Of a DNA stretch of 48,254 bases, positions 7,604 to 15,740 are shown one piece after another (positions within the stretch are counted from its first letter, which is position 1; each line of letters begins with the position of its first letter). A program made the position numbers and the translations under genes. The stretch comes from a bacterium UBA3756 (lineage in GTDB: Bacteria; Bacteroidota; Bacteroidia; Bacteroidales; Bacteroidaceae). The notes beneath the pieces are model-generated. The model was not told the origin of the DNA. It searched no databases and was given only the letters and a program-made list of their open reading frames with translations. The stretch is taken from positions 87,299-135,552 of the forward strand of contig DFGG01000109.1 in NCBI GenBank assembly GCA_002371695.1. The letters run 5' to 3'.

Positions 7604-9496
7604 ATGAAGAAATGGACCATTGAGGATTCGAAGGAGCTCTACAACATCAACGGATGGGGCACTTCCTATTTCGGCATCAACGAGAAGGGCGATGTCTATG
7701 TTACGCCTTGCAAGAACGACACGCAAATCGATTTGCGTGAAGTCATGGATGAACTGGCCCTACGTGATGTCACGCCACCCGTATTGCTACGCTTCCCCGA
7801 CATCCTGGACAATCGGATTGAAAAGACCTGGAGTTGTTTTAAGAAAGCTGCTGAAGAGTACGACTACAAAGGAGAAAACTATGTGGTCTATCCAATTAAG
7901 GTGAATCAGATTCAGCCCGTTGTTGAGGAAATCATCTCACATGGAAAGAAATTCAACCTTGGCGTAGAAGCAGGCTCCAAACCAGAGCTCCACGCTGTCA
8001 TTGCAGTACAATGCCAAAGTGATTCCATCATCGTCTGCAATGGTTATAAGGATCAGGGGTATATCGAGTTGGCGTTGCTCGCCCAGAAGATGGGCAAGCG
8101 TATCTTTATCGTTGTAGAGAAACTCAACGAGCTGGATACCATTGCCAAAGTTGCCAAAAAGATGGGTATCCGTCCTAATATCGGCATCCGCATCAAACTG
8201 GCCTCCAGTGGTTCCGGCAAGTGGGAGGAAAGTGGTGGTGATGCCTCAAAATTCGGGCTGACCAGTGCCGAACTCCTGGAAGCGCTCGACATGCTTGATA
8301 AGAAAGATATGCGCGACTGTCTGCGCCTGATTCATTTCCACATCGGCTCGCAGATTACCAAGATCCGCAGAATCCAGACAGCTCTCCGCGAGGCATCGCA
8401 GTTCTATATCCAACTTCACAAGATGGGCTACAACGTCGATTTTGTGGATTGCGGTGGCGGTCTGGGTGTTGACTATGACGGCACACGTTCTCCTTCAAGC
8501 GAAAGCTCCGTCAACTACAGTATTCAAGAATACGTCAATGACTGTATCTACACCTTTGTTGATGCAGCCAACAAGAACAACCTCCCCCATCCTAACATCA
8601 TTACAGAAAGTGGACGCTCATTGGCTGCCCATCACTCTGTACTGGTTATTGATGTGCTGGAAACAGCCTCATTACCTGAGATGCCAGAGGAATACGAACC
8701 CGACGAGAATGCCCACCAGTTGGTAAAGGACCTCTATGAGATCTGGGATAATCTGTCGCCTCGGAACGTACTTGAAGACTGGCACGATGCAGAGCAGATC
8801 CGTGACGAAGTGCTCGACCTATTCTCCCACGGCATCGTTGACCTGAAGACACGCGCTGAGATTGAGGCTATGTATTGGAGTGTCTGTCACGAGATCAATA
8901 TCCTTACTAAGAGTCTGAAACATATCCCTGAGGAGTTGATGAATATCGACAAGCTCTTAGCCGATAAGTATTTCTGCAATTTCTCGCTGTTCCAGAGCCT
9001 CCCCGACAGCTGGGCCATCGACCAGCTCTTCCCCATCATGCCCATCCAGCGACTTGACGAACGGCCTACACGCAACGCCACTATTCAGGATATCACCTGC
9101 GACAGCGATGGCAAGATAGCCTCGTTCGTAACCAATCGCAACAACTCTCACTCCTTGCCCGTACACCCCTTACGTAAGAACGAGCCCTACTACCTCGGTG
9201 TATTCCTTGTAGGTGCCTACCAGGAAATATTGGGCGATATGCATAATCTCTTTGGCGACACGAATGCCGTACACATCTCTGAAAAGGATGGTTCTTATCA
9301 CATTGACCAGATTATCGATGGCGAAACCGTAGCCGAAGTACTTGACTATGTGCAGTACGATCCAAAGAAGCTTGTACGTCAATTGGAAGTATGGGTGGCC
9401 AAGAGTGTCAAACAAGGAAAGATCAGCCTTGAGGAAGGCAAGGAGTTCCTATCCAATTATCGCTCAGGCCTCTATGGCTACACTTATCTGGAATAA
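7604..9496 (+). CDS. speA: Biosynthetic arginine decarboxylase
   Basis: A 630-aa PLP-dependent decarboxylase that converts arginine to agmatine, the first step of agmatine-route polyamine synthesis. The PLP-binding lysine is in VVYPIKVNQIQ (about Lys99). Other alanine-racemase-fold motifs include GVEAGSKPEL, FHIGSQ, a glycine-rich VDCGGGLGVDYDG and ESGRSLAAHHSVLV. The C-terminal beta-barrel ends GLYGYTYLE. Length agrees with bacterial SpeA. It lies between aroK and argB; a 37-nt A-rich repeat spacer separates it from argB, so arginine synthesis and arginine use sit next to each other. Confidence 0.96.
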   Translation: MKKWTIEDSKELYNINGWGTSYFGINEKGDVYVTPCKNDTQIDLREVMDELALRDVTPPVLLRFPDILDNRIEKTWSCFKKAAEEYDYKGENYVVYPIKVNQIQPVVEEIISHGKKFNLGVEAGSKPELHAVIAVQCQSDSIIVCNGYKDQGYIELALLAQKMGKRIFIVVEKLNELDTIAKVAKKMGIRPNIGIRIKLASSGSGKWEESGGDASKFGLTSAELLEALDMLDKKDMRDCLRLIHFHIGSQITKIRRIQTALREASQFYIQLHKMGYNVDFVDCGGGLGVDYDGTRSPSSESSVNYSIQEYVNDCIYTFVDAANKNNLPHPNIITESGRSLAAHHSVLVIDVLETASLPEMPEEYEPDENAHQLVKDLYEIWDNLSPRNVLEDWHDAEQIRDEVLDLFSHGIVDLKTRAEIEAMYWSVCHEINILTKSLKHIPEELMNIDKLLADKYFCNFSLFQSLPDSWAIDQLFPIMPIQRLDERPTRNATIQDITCDSDGKIASFVTNRNNSHSLPVHPLRKNEPYYLGVFLVGAYQEILGDMHNLFGDTNAVHISEKDGSYHIDQIIDGETVAEVLDYVQYDPKKLVRQLEVWVAKSVKQGKISLEEGKEFLSNYRSGLYGYTYLE

Positions 9497-9533
9497 AGGT
9501 AAAAAAGTAAAAAGGTAAAAGAGTAAAAGGGTC
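9497..9533. repeat. 8-bp A-rich tandem repeat (RGTAAAAR) between speA and argB
   Basis: The whole speA-argB spacer is four diverged copies of an 8-bp unit (GGTAAAAA, AGTAAAAA, GGTAAAAG, AGTAAAAG) ending in GGGTC before the ATG. The same unit recurs at 26515-26550 and, inverted, at 28041-28074. Confidence 0.8.
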
Positions 9534-10313
9534 ATGATGAAAGAGAAACTGACAATAGTAAAGGTCGGCGGAGCCGTCGTTGAAGACGAGGTTCAGTTGG
9601 CACAATTGCTCAAGGATTTCAGTGCTATTGAGGGCCGAAAGGTGCTGGTACATGGCGGAGGCCGTCGCGCTACTCAAGTAGCCGCCAGTCTTGGTATAGA
9701 ATCGAAGATGGTCAATGGCCGACGCATCACTGATGCCGATATGCTCAGCGTCGTGACGATGGTCTATGGCGGTCTGGTCAACAAGAATCTTGTCGCCCGT
9801 CTGCAGGCCAACGGTGTAAATGCCTTAGGACTCACAGGAGCTGATATCAATGTCATCCGTAGCCATAAACGCCCACTTAAAGATGGTATCGACTTTGGCT
9901 TTGTCGGTGATGTCGATACAGCCGATGGCCAGATGCTCAGTCGTCTCATCGAGGCAGGCATCACCCCTGTGATGGCTCCTTTGACTCACGACGGCATGGG
10001 ACATATCCTCAATACCAATGCCGACACCATTGCTTCAGAGACAGCCAAGTCACTGGCGTCCTATTACGACGTGACCCTTATCTTCTCCTTTGAGAAGAAA
10101 GGCGTACTCAGCAATCCCGACGACGATGACAGCGTCATCCCCACCATCACGCGCACGGACTTTATTAAATATAAAGCCGACGGAACCATCAGTGGTGGCA
10201 TGCTGCCAAAGATTGAGAATGCCCTAGCAGCTATCGACGCAGGTGTCTCCCGCGTTATCATAACCCTCGCTACTGCCATCGACGGACAGCATGGGACCAT
10301 CATAAAACAATAA
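9534..10313 (+). CDS. argB: Acetylglutamate kinase
   Basis: A 259-aa amino-acid kinase family enzyme that phosphorylates N-acetyl-L-glutamate in arginine biosynthesis. Seen: KVGGAVVEDE with the ATP-binding Lys, VHGGGRRATQVAASLG, the substrate-binding NGRRITDADML block, LTGADINVI, and the C-terminal ISGGMLPKIENALAAIDAGV motif. Two ATGs (9534 and 9537) are possible; both follow the A-rich repeat whose AAAAGGG could serve for ribosome binding. The stop codon lies inside the terminator hairpin at 10308-10340. No other arginine genes are adjacent. Confidence 0.95.
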   Translation: MMKEKLTIVKVGGAVVEDEVQLAQLLKDFSAIEGRKVLVHGGGRRATQVAASLGIESKMVNGRRITDADMLSVVTMVYGGLVNKNLVARLQANGVNALGLTGADINVIRSHKRPLKDGIDFGFVGDVDTADGQMLSRLIEAGITPVMAPLTHDGMGHILNTNADTIASETAKSLASYYDVTLIFSFEKKGVLSNPDDDDSVIPTITRTDFIKYKADGTISGGMLPKIENALAAIDAGVSRVIITLATAIDGQHGTIIKQ

Positions 10314-10340
10314 AAGGCGAAAAAAAATCGCCTTTTATTG
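10308..10340 (+). terminator. Terminator of the topA-aroK-speA-argB operon
   Basis: Perfect 13-bp inverted repeat (10308-10320 / 10328-10340) with an A7 loop and T-rich right arm. The left arm includes the argB stop codon. Confidence 0.85.
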
Positions 10341-10380
10341 TAACTTTTCCTTTTTACAATCGTCATTACTTTTAGAGAGG

Positions 10381-10899
10381 ATGAAAAAGATCAGTTTCCG
10401 AAACGATATATTACCGCTGAAGAACGAACTCTACCGGCTCGCCCTTCGCATCACTCTCAACCCTGCAGAAGCAGAGGATATCGTTCAGGAGACGATGATC
10501 AAGGTCTGGAACCGTCGCGACCAGTGGGACGACATCGACTCGATAGAAGCATTCTGCCTGACCATCTGCCGGAATCTGTCGCTCGACAAGATGAAAAAGA
10601 TGGCAAACCAGAGCCAGAGTCTTAGCGAAGGAGAGCATGACACGCCTGACCGTAGTTACTCATCCAACCCTGAGGAACAGGCTGTACAGCAAGACCGAGT
10701 TGCACTAGTGCGCCGCCTCATCGATGAACTGCCAGAGAAACAGCGAAGCGTCATGCAGCTCCGCGACTTTGAAGGCAAGAGCTATAAGGAAATAGCAGAA
10801 ATCATGGCCATCAGTGAAGAACAGGTAAAGGTGAATATCTTCCGCGCCCGTCAGGCTATCAAACAACGATTTATTGAAACAGAAAAATATGGATTATAA
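10381..10899 (+). CDS. ECF-type RNA polymerase sigma factor
   Basis: A 172-aa sigma-70 family (ECF) protein. The sigma-2 region (about 10-70) has LYRLALRITLNPAEAEDIVQ and the -10 recognition stretch KVWNRRDQW. The sigma-4 region (about 110-168) has ELPEKQRSVMQLRDFEGKSY and helix-turn-helix residues YKEIAEIMAISEEQVKVNIF. A purine-rich GAGAGG directly precedes the ATG. Its end overlaps the next gene by 11 nt. The arrangement, an ECF sigma overlapping a small membrane protein, is that of a sigma/anti-sigma pair; it recalls the EcfO/Reo pair of Bacteroides fragilis, but I cannot verify orthology. Confidence 0.9.
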   Translation: MKKISFRNDILPLKNELYRLALRITLNPAEAEDIVQETMIKVWNRRDQWDDIDSIEAFCLTICRNLSLDKMKKMANQSQSLSEGEHDTPDRSYSSNPEEQAVQQDRVALVRRLIDELPEKQRSVMQLRDFEGKSYKEIAEIMAISEEQVKVNIFRARQAIKQRFIETEKYGL

Positions 10900-11368
10900 A
10901 TACATCGAACAACTCATCGAGCGCTATTGGCAGTGTGAGACCACACTGCAGGAGGAAGCCATTCTCCGTGCTTTCTTCAGCCAGCCCGATATTCCGGAGT
11001 CGCTGCGTCAGTATCAGGCGCTGTTCACAAACGAGCTCCAGAAAGAGGAGCCATTGGGTGAGGACTTCGATGCCCGTATCCTTGAGCAGATTGGTGAGAC
11101 ACCAAAGGCTAATATCGTTACGCTGAAGTCTCGCCTGATGCCGCTCTTCAGAGCTGCAGCCATTGTGGCCATTGTGCTCACGCTGGGCAATGCCGCTCAG
11201 GCACCATGGGAGTGGGGTTGGGATGATCCAAAAGATGCCTACGCTAAGTTCCATAAGGAGAAAGGCGATTCGGTGAACGTGCTGAATACAATTCAGGCAG
11301 AAAACATCACTGATAGCCTCAACAGCATCAAGGAGGCACCGGTGGAGAAAACCACCTACATTGAATAG
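10889..11368 (+). CDS. Small membrane protein coupled to the ECF sigma factor (putative anti-sigma)
   Basis: A 159-aa protein. The cytoplasmic N-terminus (about 1-85: MDYKYIEQLIERYWQCETTL, then a helical EEAILRAFF segment) is followed by one hydrophobic segment (LFRAAAIVAIVLTLGNAA, about 92-110) and a short polar C-terminus. The start ATGGATTATAA overlaps the sigma-factor stop by 11 nt, so translation is probably coupled. Position, single membrane segment and helical cytoplasmic part fit an anti-sigma factor, but there is no zinc-binding HxxxCxxC motif. Function is inferred from context only. An alternative ATG five codons upstream exists. Confidence 0.7.
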   Translation: MDYKYIEQLIERYWQCETTLQEEAILRAFFSQPDIPESLRQYQALFTNELQKEEPLGEDFDARILEQIGETPKANIVTLKSRLMPLFRAAAIVAIVLTLGNAAQAPWEWGWDDPKDAYAKFHKEKGDSVNVLNTIQAENITDSLNSIKEAPVEKTTYIE

Positions 11369-11477
11369 ACTATTTTTTCTATGCTTTCTTTATAATAATC
11401 AAAGTTTTTTAAACACAGGCGGAAGCTGTGAAGTTTCCAATTCTCTCAAATTAAAATTATACTAACTAGGAAGGAAA

Positions 11478-11504
11478 GGGCTGCCACGAGATATCGGGCA
11501 GCCC
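11478..11504. terminator. Hairpin between the sigma pair and the CPBP gene
   Basis: Perfect 8-bp stem GGGCTGCC/GGCAGCCC with an 11-nt loop, placed between convergent genes. No long T-run follows on either strand, so termination strength is uncertain. The surrounding 11369-11528 holds nothing else recognisable. Confidence 0.55.
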
Positions 11505-11528
11505 ACTTCATTTCAATACGATAATCAC

Positions 11529-12287
11529 CTATTTCTTCAGCCGCAGATTCAGTTGGAACAATGCAGGCAGGAAGATGCAGAACGAAAAGCCCAGCGCCAT
11601 TATCACCACGCGCTGACTTCCAAACAGGTCAAGCAGGGTCAGATCAGGATTGGGATATAGGTTATACATGATATAAGCCACCGTATTATTCACCCAGTGA
11701 TACACGACCCCAGGCACAATGCTATCCGTGCGATAGTACATCCACCCTAACAGCAGACCAATCAGGAAAGCATGCGGCATCTGAGCCGGATTCATATGAA
11801 TCAACGCAAAGAGCAGAGCAGAGATAGCAATACCAATCCAAGGATTCTGCTTCCAGCGGAGCAATGCCTTGAGGACAGCCCCACGAAAGACCAGTTCCTC
11901 TACCAACGGAGCAAGCAGGCCTACTACCAGATAGCCCATCCTGTCTTTCAGGATAAGATCAAACTCCTGTTCAGCGATATTCGGCAGTTCAGGCATCTGT
12001 TCCTGCAGCCATGACGACGGGATAAGGGCACCCAAAGCCGCCATCACACACCAGAACAGCACGAACCAAGGACGCGTTCTCACCCAATGACGCGACACCT
12101 CTGCCCATCGTGCCCAAAGGAATACTACCAGCGTCACGACGCTGAACACCGCCATTGTAACTATCAGTCCCAGAGCACCCAGCGGTGTATCTTTGCCGTA
12201 TATCAGTGTCCAGACAGCCTGTACACCGAAACTCGCCATAATCTGGATGGCTGCAAAGACAACTGTATAAATGATTGCATTCTTCAT
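11529..12287 (-). CDS. CPBP-family (CAAX/ABI) intramembrane metalloprotease
   Basis: A 252-aa polytopic membrane protein with about 7-8 hydrophobic segments. The CPBP glutamic protease motifs are present: EELVFRG (motif 1, EExxxR), FALIHM (motif 2, FxxxH) and a third HxxxN-like motif in VYHWVNNTVAY. Family members cleave prenylated or signal-type peptides or have uncertain roles, including bacteriocin self-immunity in some bacteria. It lies 14 nt downstream of ribF on the minus strand and is probably co-transcribed with it, a pairing with no obvious pathway logic. Confidence 0.85.
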   Translation of the reverse strand: MKNAIIYTVVFAAIQIMASFGVQAVWTLIYGKDTPLGALGLIVTMAVFSVVTLVVFLWARWAEVSRHWVRTRPWFVLFWCVMAALGALIPSSWLQEQMPELPNIAEQEFDLILKDRMGYLVVGLLAPLVEELVFRGAVLKALLRWKQNPWIGIAISALLFALIHMNPAQMPHAFLIGLLLGWMYYRTDSIVPGVVYHWVNNTVAYIMYNLYPNPDLTLLDLFGSQRVVIMALGFSFCIFLPALFQLNLRLKK

Positions 12288-12301
12288 ATTACCTTTATAT
12301 A

Positions 12302-13243
12302 TTATAATCCCAATATCTCGTTGACTCTGTCCCGATCCTGCTCCAACTGTGCAGCCAATGCCTCGGGTGAGTCGAACTTCCGTTCGTCACGCAGCCGCTC
12401 TACAAAAGTGACCTGTACCGTCTGCCCATACAGATCACCATCGAAACCGAGGATATTCACCTCCAGTGTCTGACGATGGCCGTCAAAGGTCGGGCGCATA
12501 CCGATATTCATCATCGCTGCCCTTGGCGACTGTTCTCCCTCAAGCATTGCCCATACAGCATAGACTCCAGCGGCAGGAATCAGTTTTCCCGTATCCTCTG
12601 GTTCCAGATTCGCCGTTGGATAACCTATCTTATGGCCGATATGCTCACCAGGCATCACCCTTCCCTTCAAGACGTAACGACGCGTCAGATAGCGGGGCAT
12701 CAGTTCCACCCTCCCTTCATCAGCCAGTAGTCTTCGGATTTCCGAAGAACTCACCGCCAAACTGCCGCCGTCCATCAGCTCCACATCACCACGCAAAACC
12801 TGCATACCCAGTTGTTCACCATAGCGCACGTAGTCGTCGAAGCCCTCAGTGCGATCGTGGCCGAAACGATTGTCATAGCCAGTGAAAAGCACCTTCACAT
12901 GAAGCTGGTCTGAAAGGACCTGTTGCATGAAGTCCCATGCCGAAAGAGAAGCCATCTCTCGAGTAAAGGGCAGCACCACCAACTGATCGACACCCAGCGA
13001 AGCGATGATGTCCGACTTCTCCTCAAGTGTTGTCAGCAGCTGCGGGCGGAATGACGGATCCAGAACCTCCCGCGGTAAACGGTCAAAGGTGATAACCGTA
13101 GAGACAAGTCCCCGTTGACGAGCCTGCTCCAGCACCTTACCGATTACCAGCTGATGCCCGAGATGCACCCCGTCGAACACACCGATGGTAGCTACGCTGC
13201 CAGGGACTTTCTCCAAACGTTTATTCAAAAAAATGATCTTCAT
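12302..13243 (-). CDS. ribF: Bifunctional riboflavin kinase / FAD synthetase
   Basis: A 313-aa cytoplasmic enzyme that makes FMN and then FAD from riboflavin. The N-terminal nucleotidyltransferase domain (about 1-160) has ATIGVFDGVHLGHQ, the GxFDGxHxGH ATP-binding motif. The C-terminal riboflavin kinase domain (about 185-313) has VMPGEHIGHKIGYPTANLE with the PTAN flavokinase motif, plus MMNIGMRPTFDG and LEVNILGFDGDLYGQ. The start at 13243 gives the family's short MKIIFLN lead-in. It lies only 7 nt from the TACCTTTG -7 element, so the mRNA may be nearly leaderless. CPBP gene downstream. Confidence 0.95.
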   Translation of the reverse strand: MKIIFLNKRLEKVPGSVATIGVFDGVHLGHQLVIGKVLEQARQRGLVSTVITFDRLPREVLDPSFRPQLLTTLEEKSDIIASLGVDQLVVLPFTREMASLSAWDFMQQVLSDQLHVKVLFTGYDNRFGHDRTEGFDDYVRYGEQLGMQVLRGDVELMDGGSLAVSSSEIRRLLADEGRVELMPRYLTRRYVLKGRVMPGEHIGHKIGYPTANLEPEDTGKLIPAAGVYAVWAMLEGEQSPRAAMMNIGMRPTFDGHRQTLEVNILGFDGDLYGQTVQVTFVERLRDERKFDSPEALAAQLEQDRDRVNEILGL

Positions 13244-13250
13244 GAGCTGA

Positions 13251-13258
13251 CAAAGGTA
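13251..13258 (-). promoter_or_regulatory. ribF promoter -7 element, almost abutting the start codon
   Basis: Minus-strand TACCTTTG with just 7 nt before the ribF ATG. No TTTG at the right -33 distance. Confidence 0.55.
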
Positions 13259-13318
13259 CTCAAAATTATTCAAAATTCAGGTCAAAATCCACATTTTTCG
13301 TTGTTTTCCCCTAAAAAA

Positions 13319-13350
13319 TTTGGATATTTAAGGTTTTTCGTGTAACTTTG
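13319..13350 (+). promoter_or_regulatory. tRNA-Met promoter
   Basis: TTTG (13319-13322), 20-nt spacer, TAACTTTG (13343-13350); tRNA 5' end 13 nt downstream. It is also the only visible promoter for the lipoprotein gene at 13461. Confidence 0.75.
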
Positions 13351-13363
13351 CATCCCAAATCCC

Positions 13364-13437
13364 GGACTTGTAGCTCAGTTGGTTAGAGCAACAGACTCAT
13401 AATCTGGAGGTCCCTGGTTCAAGCCCAGGCTGGTCCA
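13364..13437 (+). tRNA. tRNA with CAT anticodon (elongator tRNA-Met most likely)
   Basis: A 74-nt cloverleaf. Anticodon loop CTCATAA with CAT at 13398-13400; D-arm AGCTCAGTTGGTTAGAGC; T-arm around CTGGTTCAAGCCCAG; discriminator A; no encoded CCA. The acceptor stem 13364-13370/13430-13436 contains one G-U and one U-U mismatch. CAT anticodons are shared by elongator Met and lysidine-modified Ile2 tRNAs; initiator type is unlikely because the first acceptor pair is G-C. Its 3' end is 23 nt from the next start codon. Confidence 0.88.
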
Positions 13438-13460
13438 CAACATCTTAAGCCAACCATTTT

Positions 13461-15740
13461 ATGATGAAAAAGAGCTACTGGATAAAATGCGTGGCTGCTG
13501 TTGCCCTTTGTATAACGGCTGCCAGTTGTTCCAAAATTGATGGAACTTCTAAAACACAAGAATTCACACAGGATTTCAATGCACTCGTCATGGGAGGTAA
13601 GAACATCGATCCTACCCAAGATTGGAGTACAGTAGGCAACATACAAGTGAAGATCAATGTCGATTTCGACAATGAGCAGACCTATCGTGTGTATATTCTG
13701 CAGGCTCCGCCCGTGCTGATGTCGAATGCCACTTTTATCGGTATGGCACTCGTCAAGTCAGGAGAGTCGAAGACCATCAGTGTCGCCAAGCCAGCAAACT
13801 GTGGTCTGCTCTATGCAGCCTGTTACGACGCCAGTGGTCATGCGATGTGCCAGCCATTCCAAGCAAAAGCCACAGGCACAGAAATCAGCTTCAATGGCAA
13901 GAGTCCCATATTGTCAGAGACCTTCCCGACATCTTCAGGCAATGTCTGGAGTGTTGATTTCCCCAATATGCCTGACCTGAGTGCCTACACGACGGGGGCG
14001 ATGGTTGAAGCCTCAGACGCGGAGAAGATGGAGATTGGCGATGAGAAACTACATATAAAGATCACGACTCCCTATGCCGGTTTCGTCCCCAGCTTAGGCC
14101 TTAAGCCTAACAAGTCGGTTTATGTCACCAACGCATGGGAACTGAGTTTCAATCAGCAGGTGGCCTATGGTAATGTGATTGTTGTCGGCGAAGGCGGTAC
14201 ACTGATTGTTCCTCGCATGTTCACCTTGAGCACAGCCCCTTCCGACGAAAAAGCCAACGGCCTCATCTATGTGATGCCTGGTGGTAAGATTATGGGTGAA
14301 GGCACCGTTGAGTTCGTCACTGCCGAGGGTACCTTCTGCTATAATGCTGGCACCATCACGGCTAAGACCATCCAGATTAATGGCGGCACACTCTATAATG
14401 CGGGCACCATCGGCAATCCTGAGAACCCCACATCCTCCATTACAAGTGAGAAGGAACTGGCAGACAACAGTCTGCTCGTCAATGGTCCGAATGCCACCAT
14501 CGCCCTGCAAGATGTTGACAGCGAAGAGCTGAATATCGAGAACGCCGGCTATCTGAAGACCAGCGGCAACCTGGTACTCAATAAGAGCATGAAGTGCGAC
14601 GACGGTAGTTACATCGAGTGCGCCTCGCTCACCCTCAACGGCAAAAGCGACGGTAGCTGCGTGCTCTATCTGGGCAATGCTGCCTGCGTGAACTGTTTAG
14701 GCAATATCTCCATCGACAACTTCGGCGTATGGGGTCCTTCTGGTGACGCTTTTACCGCCAATGCCATCTTCAAGGTGAAGAACTGCACATCGTGTACGAC
14801 AACTGAAGGCGTAAAAGGCACCTATCTGCTCGATCACGTCGAGCTGGTGCTTCCCTCCACCTTCCCCACCGTCTTTACCACCAATGCCCTCAACGTCTGG
14901 GCAGGTACGATTAAGGGTGTTGGCATCGGTAGCCTGCAGCCAGCTTTCGTCGGCTACCATAATCTCCGCATGTTCTACTACTGGATGAACGGCTACGAAG
15001 GCAAGATGTTGAATCCCGACAACTACCAGTGGGATACCTCTAATAAGAAACTTAACCTCGTGTGGAACAATTCGCTCCCAACAGGTGCCAGCGGCATTGA
15101 CGCCAGCAACCAGACCTGCACTTACAGCACCTCTGCCAGCTACGACTATGCCCATTTCGACAAAGGCACTAACGCCATCCCTGAGGCTGGCGGCATCTTC
15201 TATGCTTTCGAGACAGCCGAGAACTCACTGAGGGATTTTGACTACAACGACGCCGTGGTCTTCGTTCGCACGCCAATAGACGATGGTAGCGGTTACACCT
15301 CTTTACTACAGATTAGAGCTGTCGGCAACAAGACCAAGACCATGCTGGTCTACAATGGAGAGCCCCGTGGCTACGAGTTACATATGGCTTTAGGTGGTAT
15401 CCCTACTGCTACCATCAATACGAATAGCATCACACGTACCTTCCAGGGCATGGGCACCATCAGCGTCGATGCTACTACGAAGATCGATCAGCTGCCGTTT
15501 ACCATCATGCTTGAAGACACGGAGGGCAACACCACCATCTCCAAGCCTTCAAACGACAATACAGAGGCTCCGCTTTATCTCGTCATCAACGGCGACAAAG
15601 AGGGCAAGTGGTTCTGGCCTAAGGAGGAAATCAATATAGGCGTTGCCTACCCACAGTTCAGCACCTGGGCCTCCAACGTTCAGAGCTATATCGACTGGTA
15701 CGACAAACTGAACGGCAGCTCAAAAGTCATTACTTATTAG
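13461..15740 (+). CDS. LruC-domain lipoprotein A with beta-repeat middle region
   Basis: A 759-aa predicted lipoprotein. The signal peptide ends TAASC (Cys23), with tandem ATGs at 13461/13464. An early segment PTQDWSTVGN corresponds to the NWGF motif of the paralogs downstream. The middle (about 240-450) is a run of short glycine/asparagine-rich beta repeats (GGTLIVP, PGGKIMGEGTVEF, NAGTITAKTIQINGGTLYNA), suggesting a beta-helix. The C-terminal third carries the LruC/DUF4842 signature RDFDYNDAVVFV and the following IRAVGN strand. Function of the LruC domain is unknown; an envelope or surface role is inferred from the lipobox. No promoter fits between tRNA-Met and the gene. The stop codon overlaps that of convergent gene B by 4 nt. 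Confidence 0.8.
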   Translation: MMKKSYWIKCVAAVALCITAASCSKIDGTSKTQEFTQDFNALVMGGKNIDPTQDWSTVGNIQVKINVDFDNEQTYRVYILQAPPVLMSNATFIGMALVKSGESKTISVAKPANCGLLYAACYDASGHAMCQPFQAKATGTEISFNGKSPILSETFPTSSGNVWSVDFPNMPDLSAYTTGAMVEASDAEKMEIGDEKLHIKITTPYAGFVPSLGLKPNKSVYVTNAWELSFNQQVAYGNVIVVGEGGTLIVPRMFTLSTAPSDEKANGLIYVMPGGKIMGEGTVEFVTAEGTFCYNAGTITAKTIQINGGTLYNAGTIGNPENPTSSITSEKELADNSLLVNGPNATIALQDVDSEELNIENAGYLKTSGNLVLNKSMKCDDGSYIECASLTLNGKSDGSCVLYLGNAACVNCLGNISIDNFGVWGPSGDAFTANAIFKVKNCTSCTTTEGVKGTYLLDHVELVLPSTFPTVFTTNALNVWAGTIKGVGIGSLQPAFVGYHNLRMFYYWMNGYEGKMLNPDNYQWDTSNKKLNLVWNNSLPTGASGIDASNQTCTYSTSASYDYAHFDKGTNAIPEAGGIFYAFETAENSLRDFDYNDAVVFVRTPIDDGSGYTSLLQIRAVGNKTKTMLVYNGEPRGYELHMALGGIPTATINTNSITRTFQGMGTISVDATTKIDQLPFTIMLEDTEGNTTISKPSNDNTEAPLYLVINGDKEGKWFWPKEEINIGVAYPQFSTWASNVQSYIDWYDKLNGSSKVITY

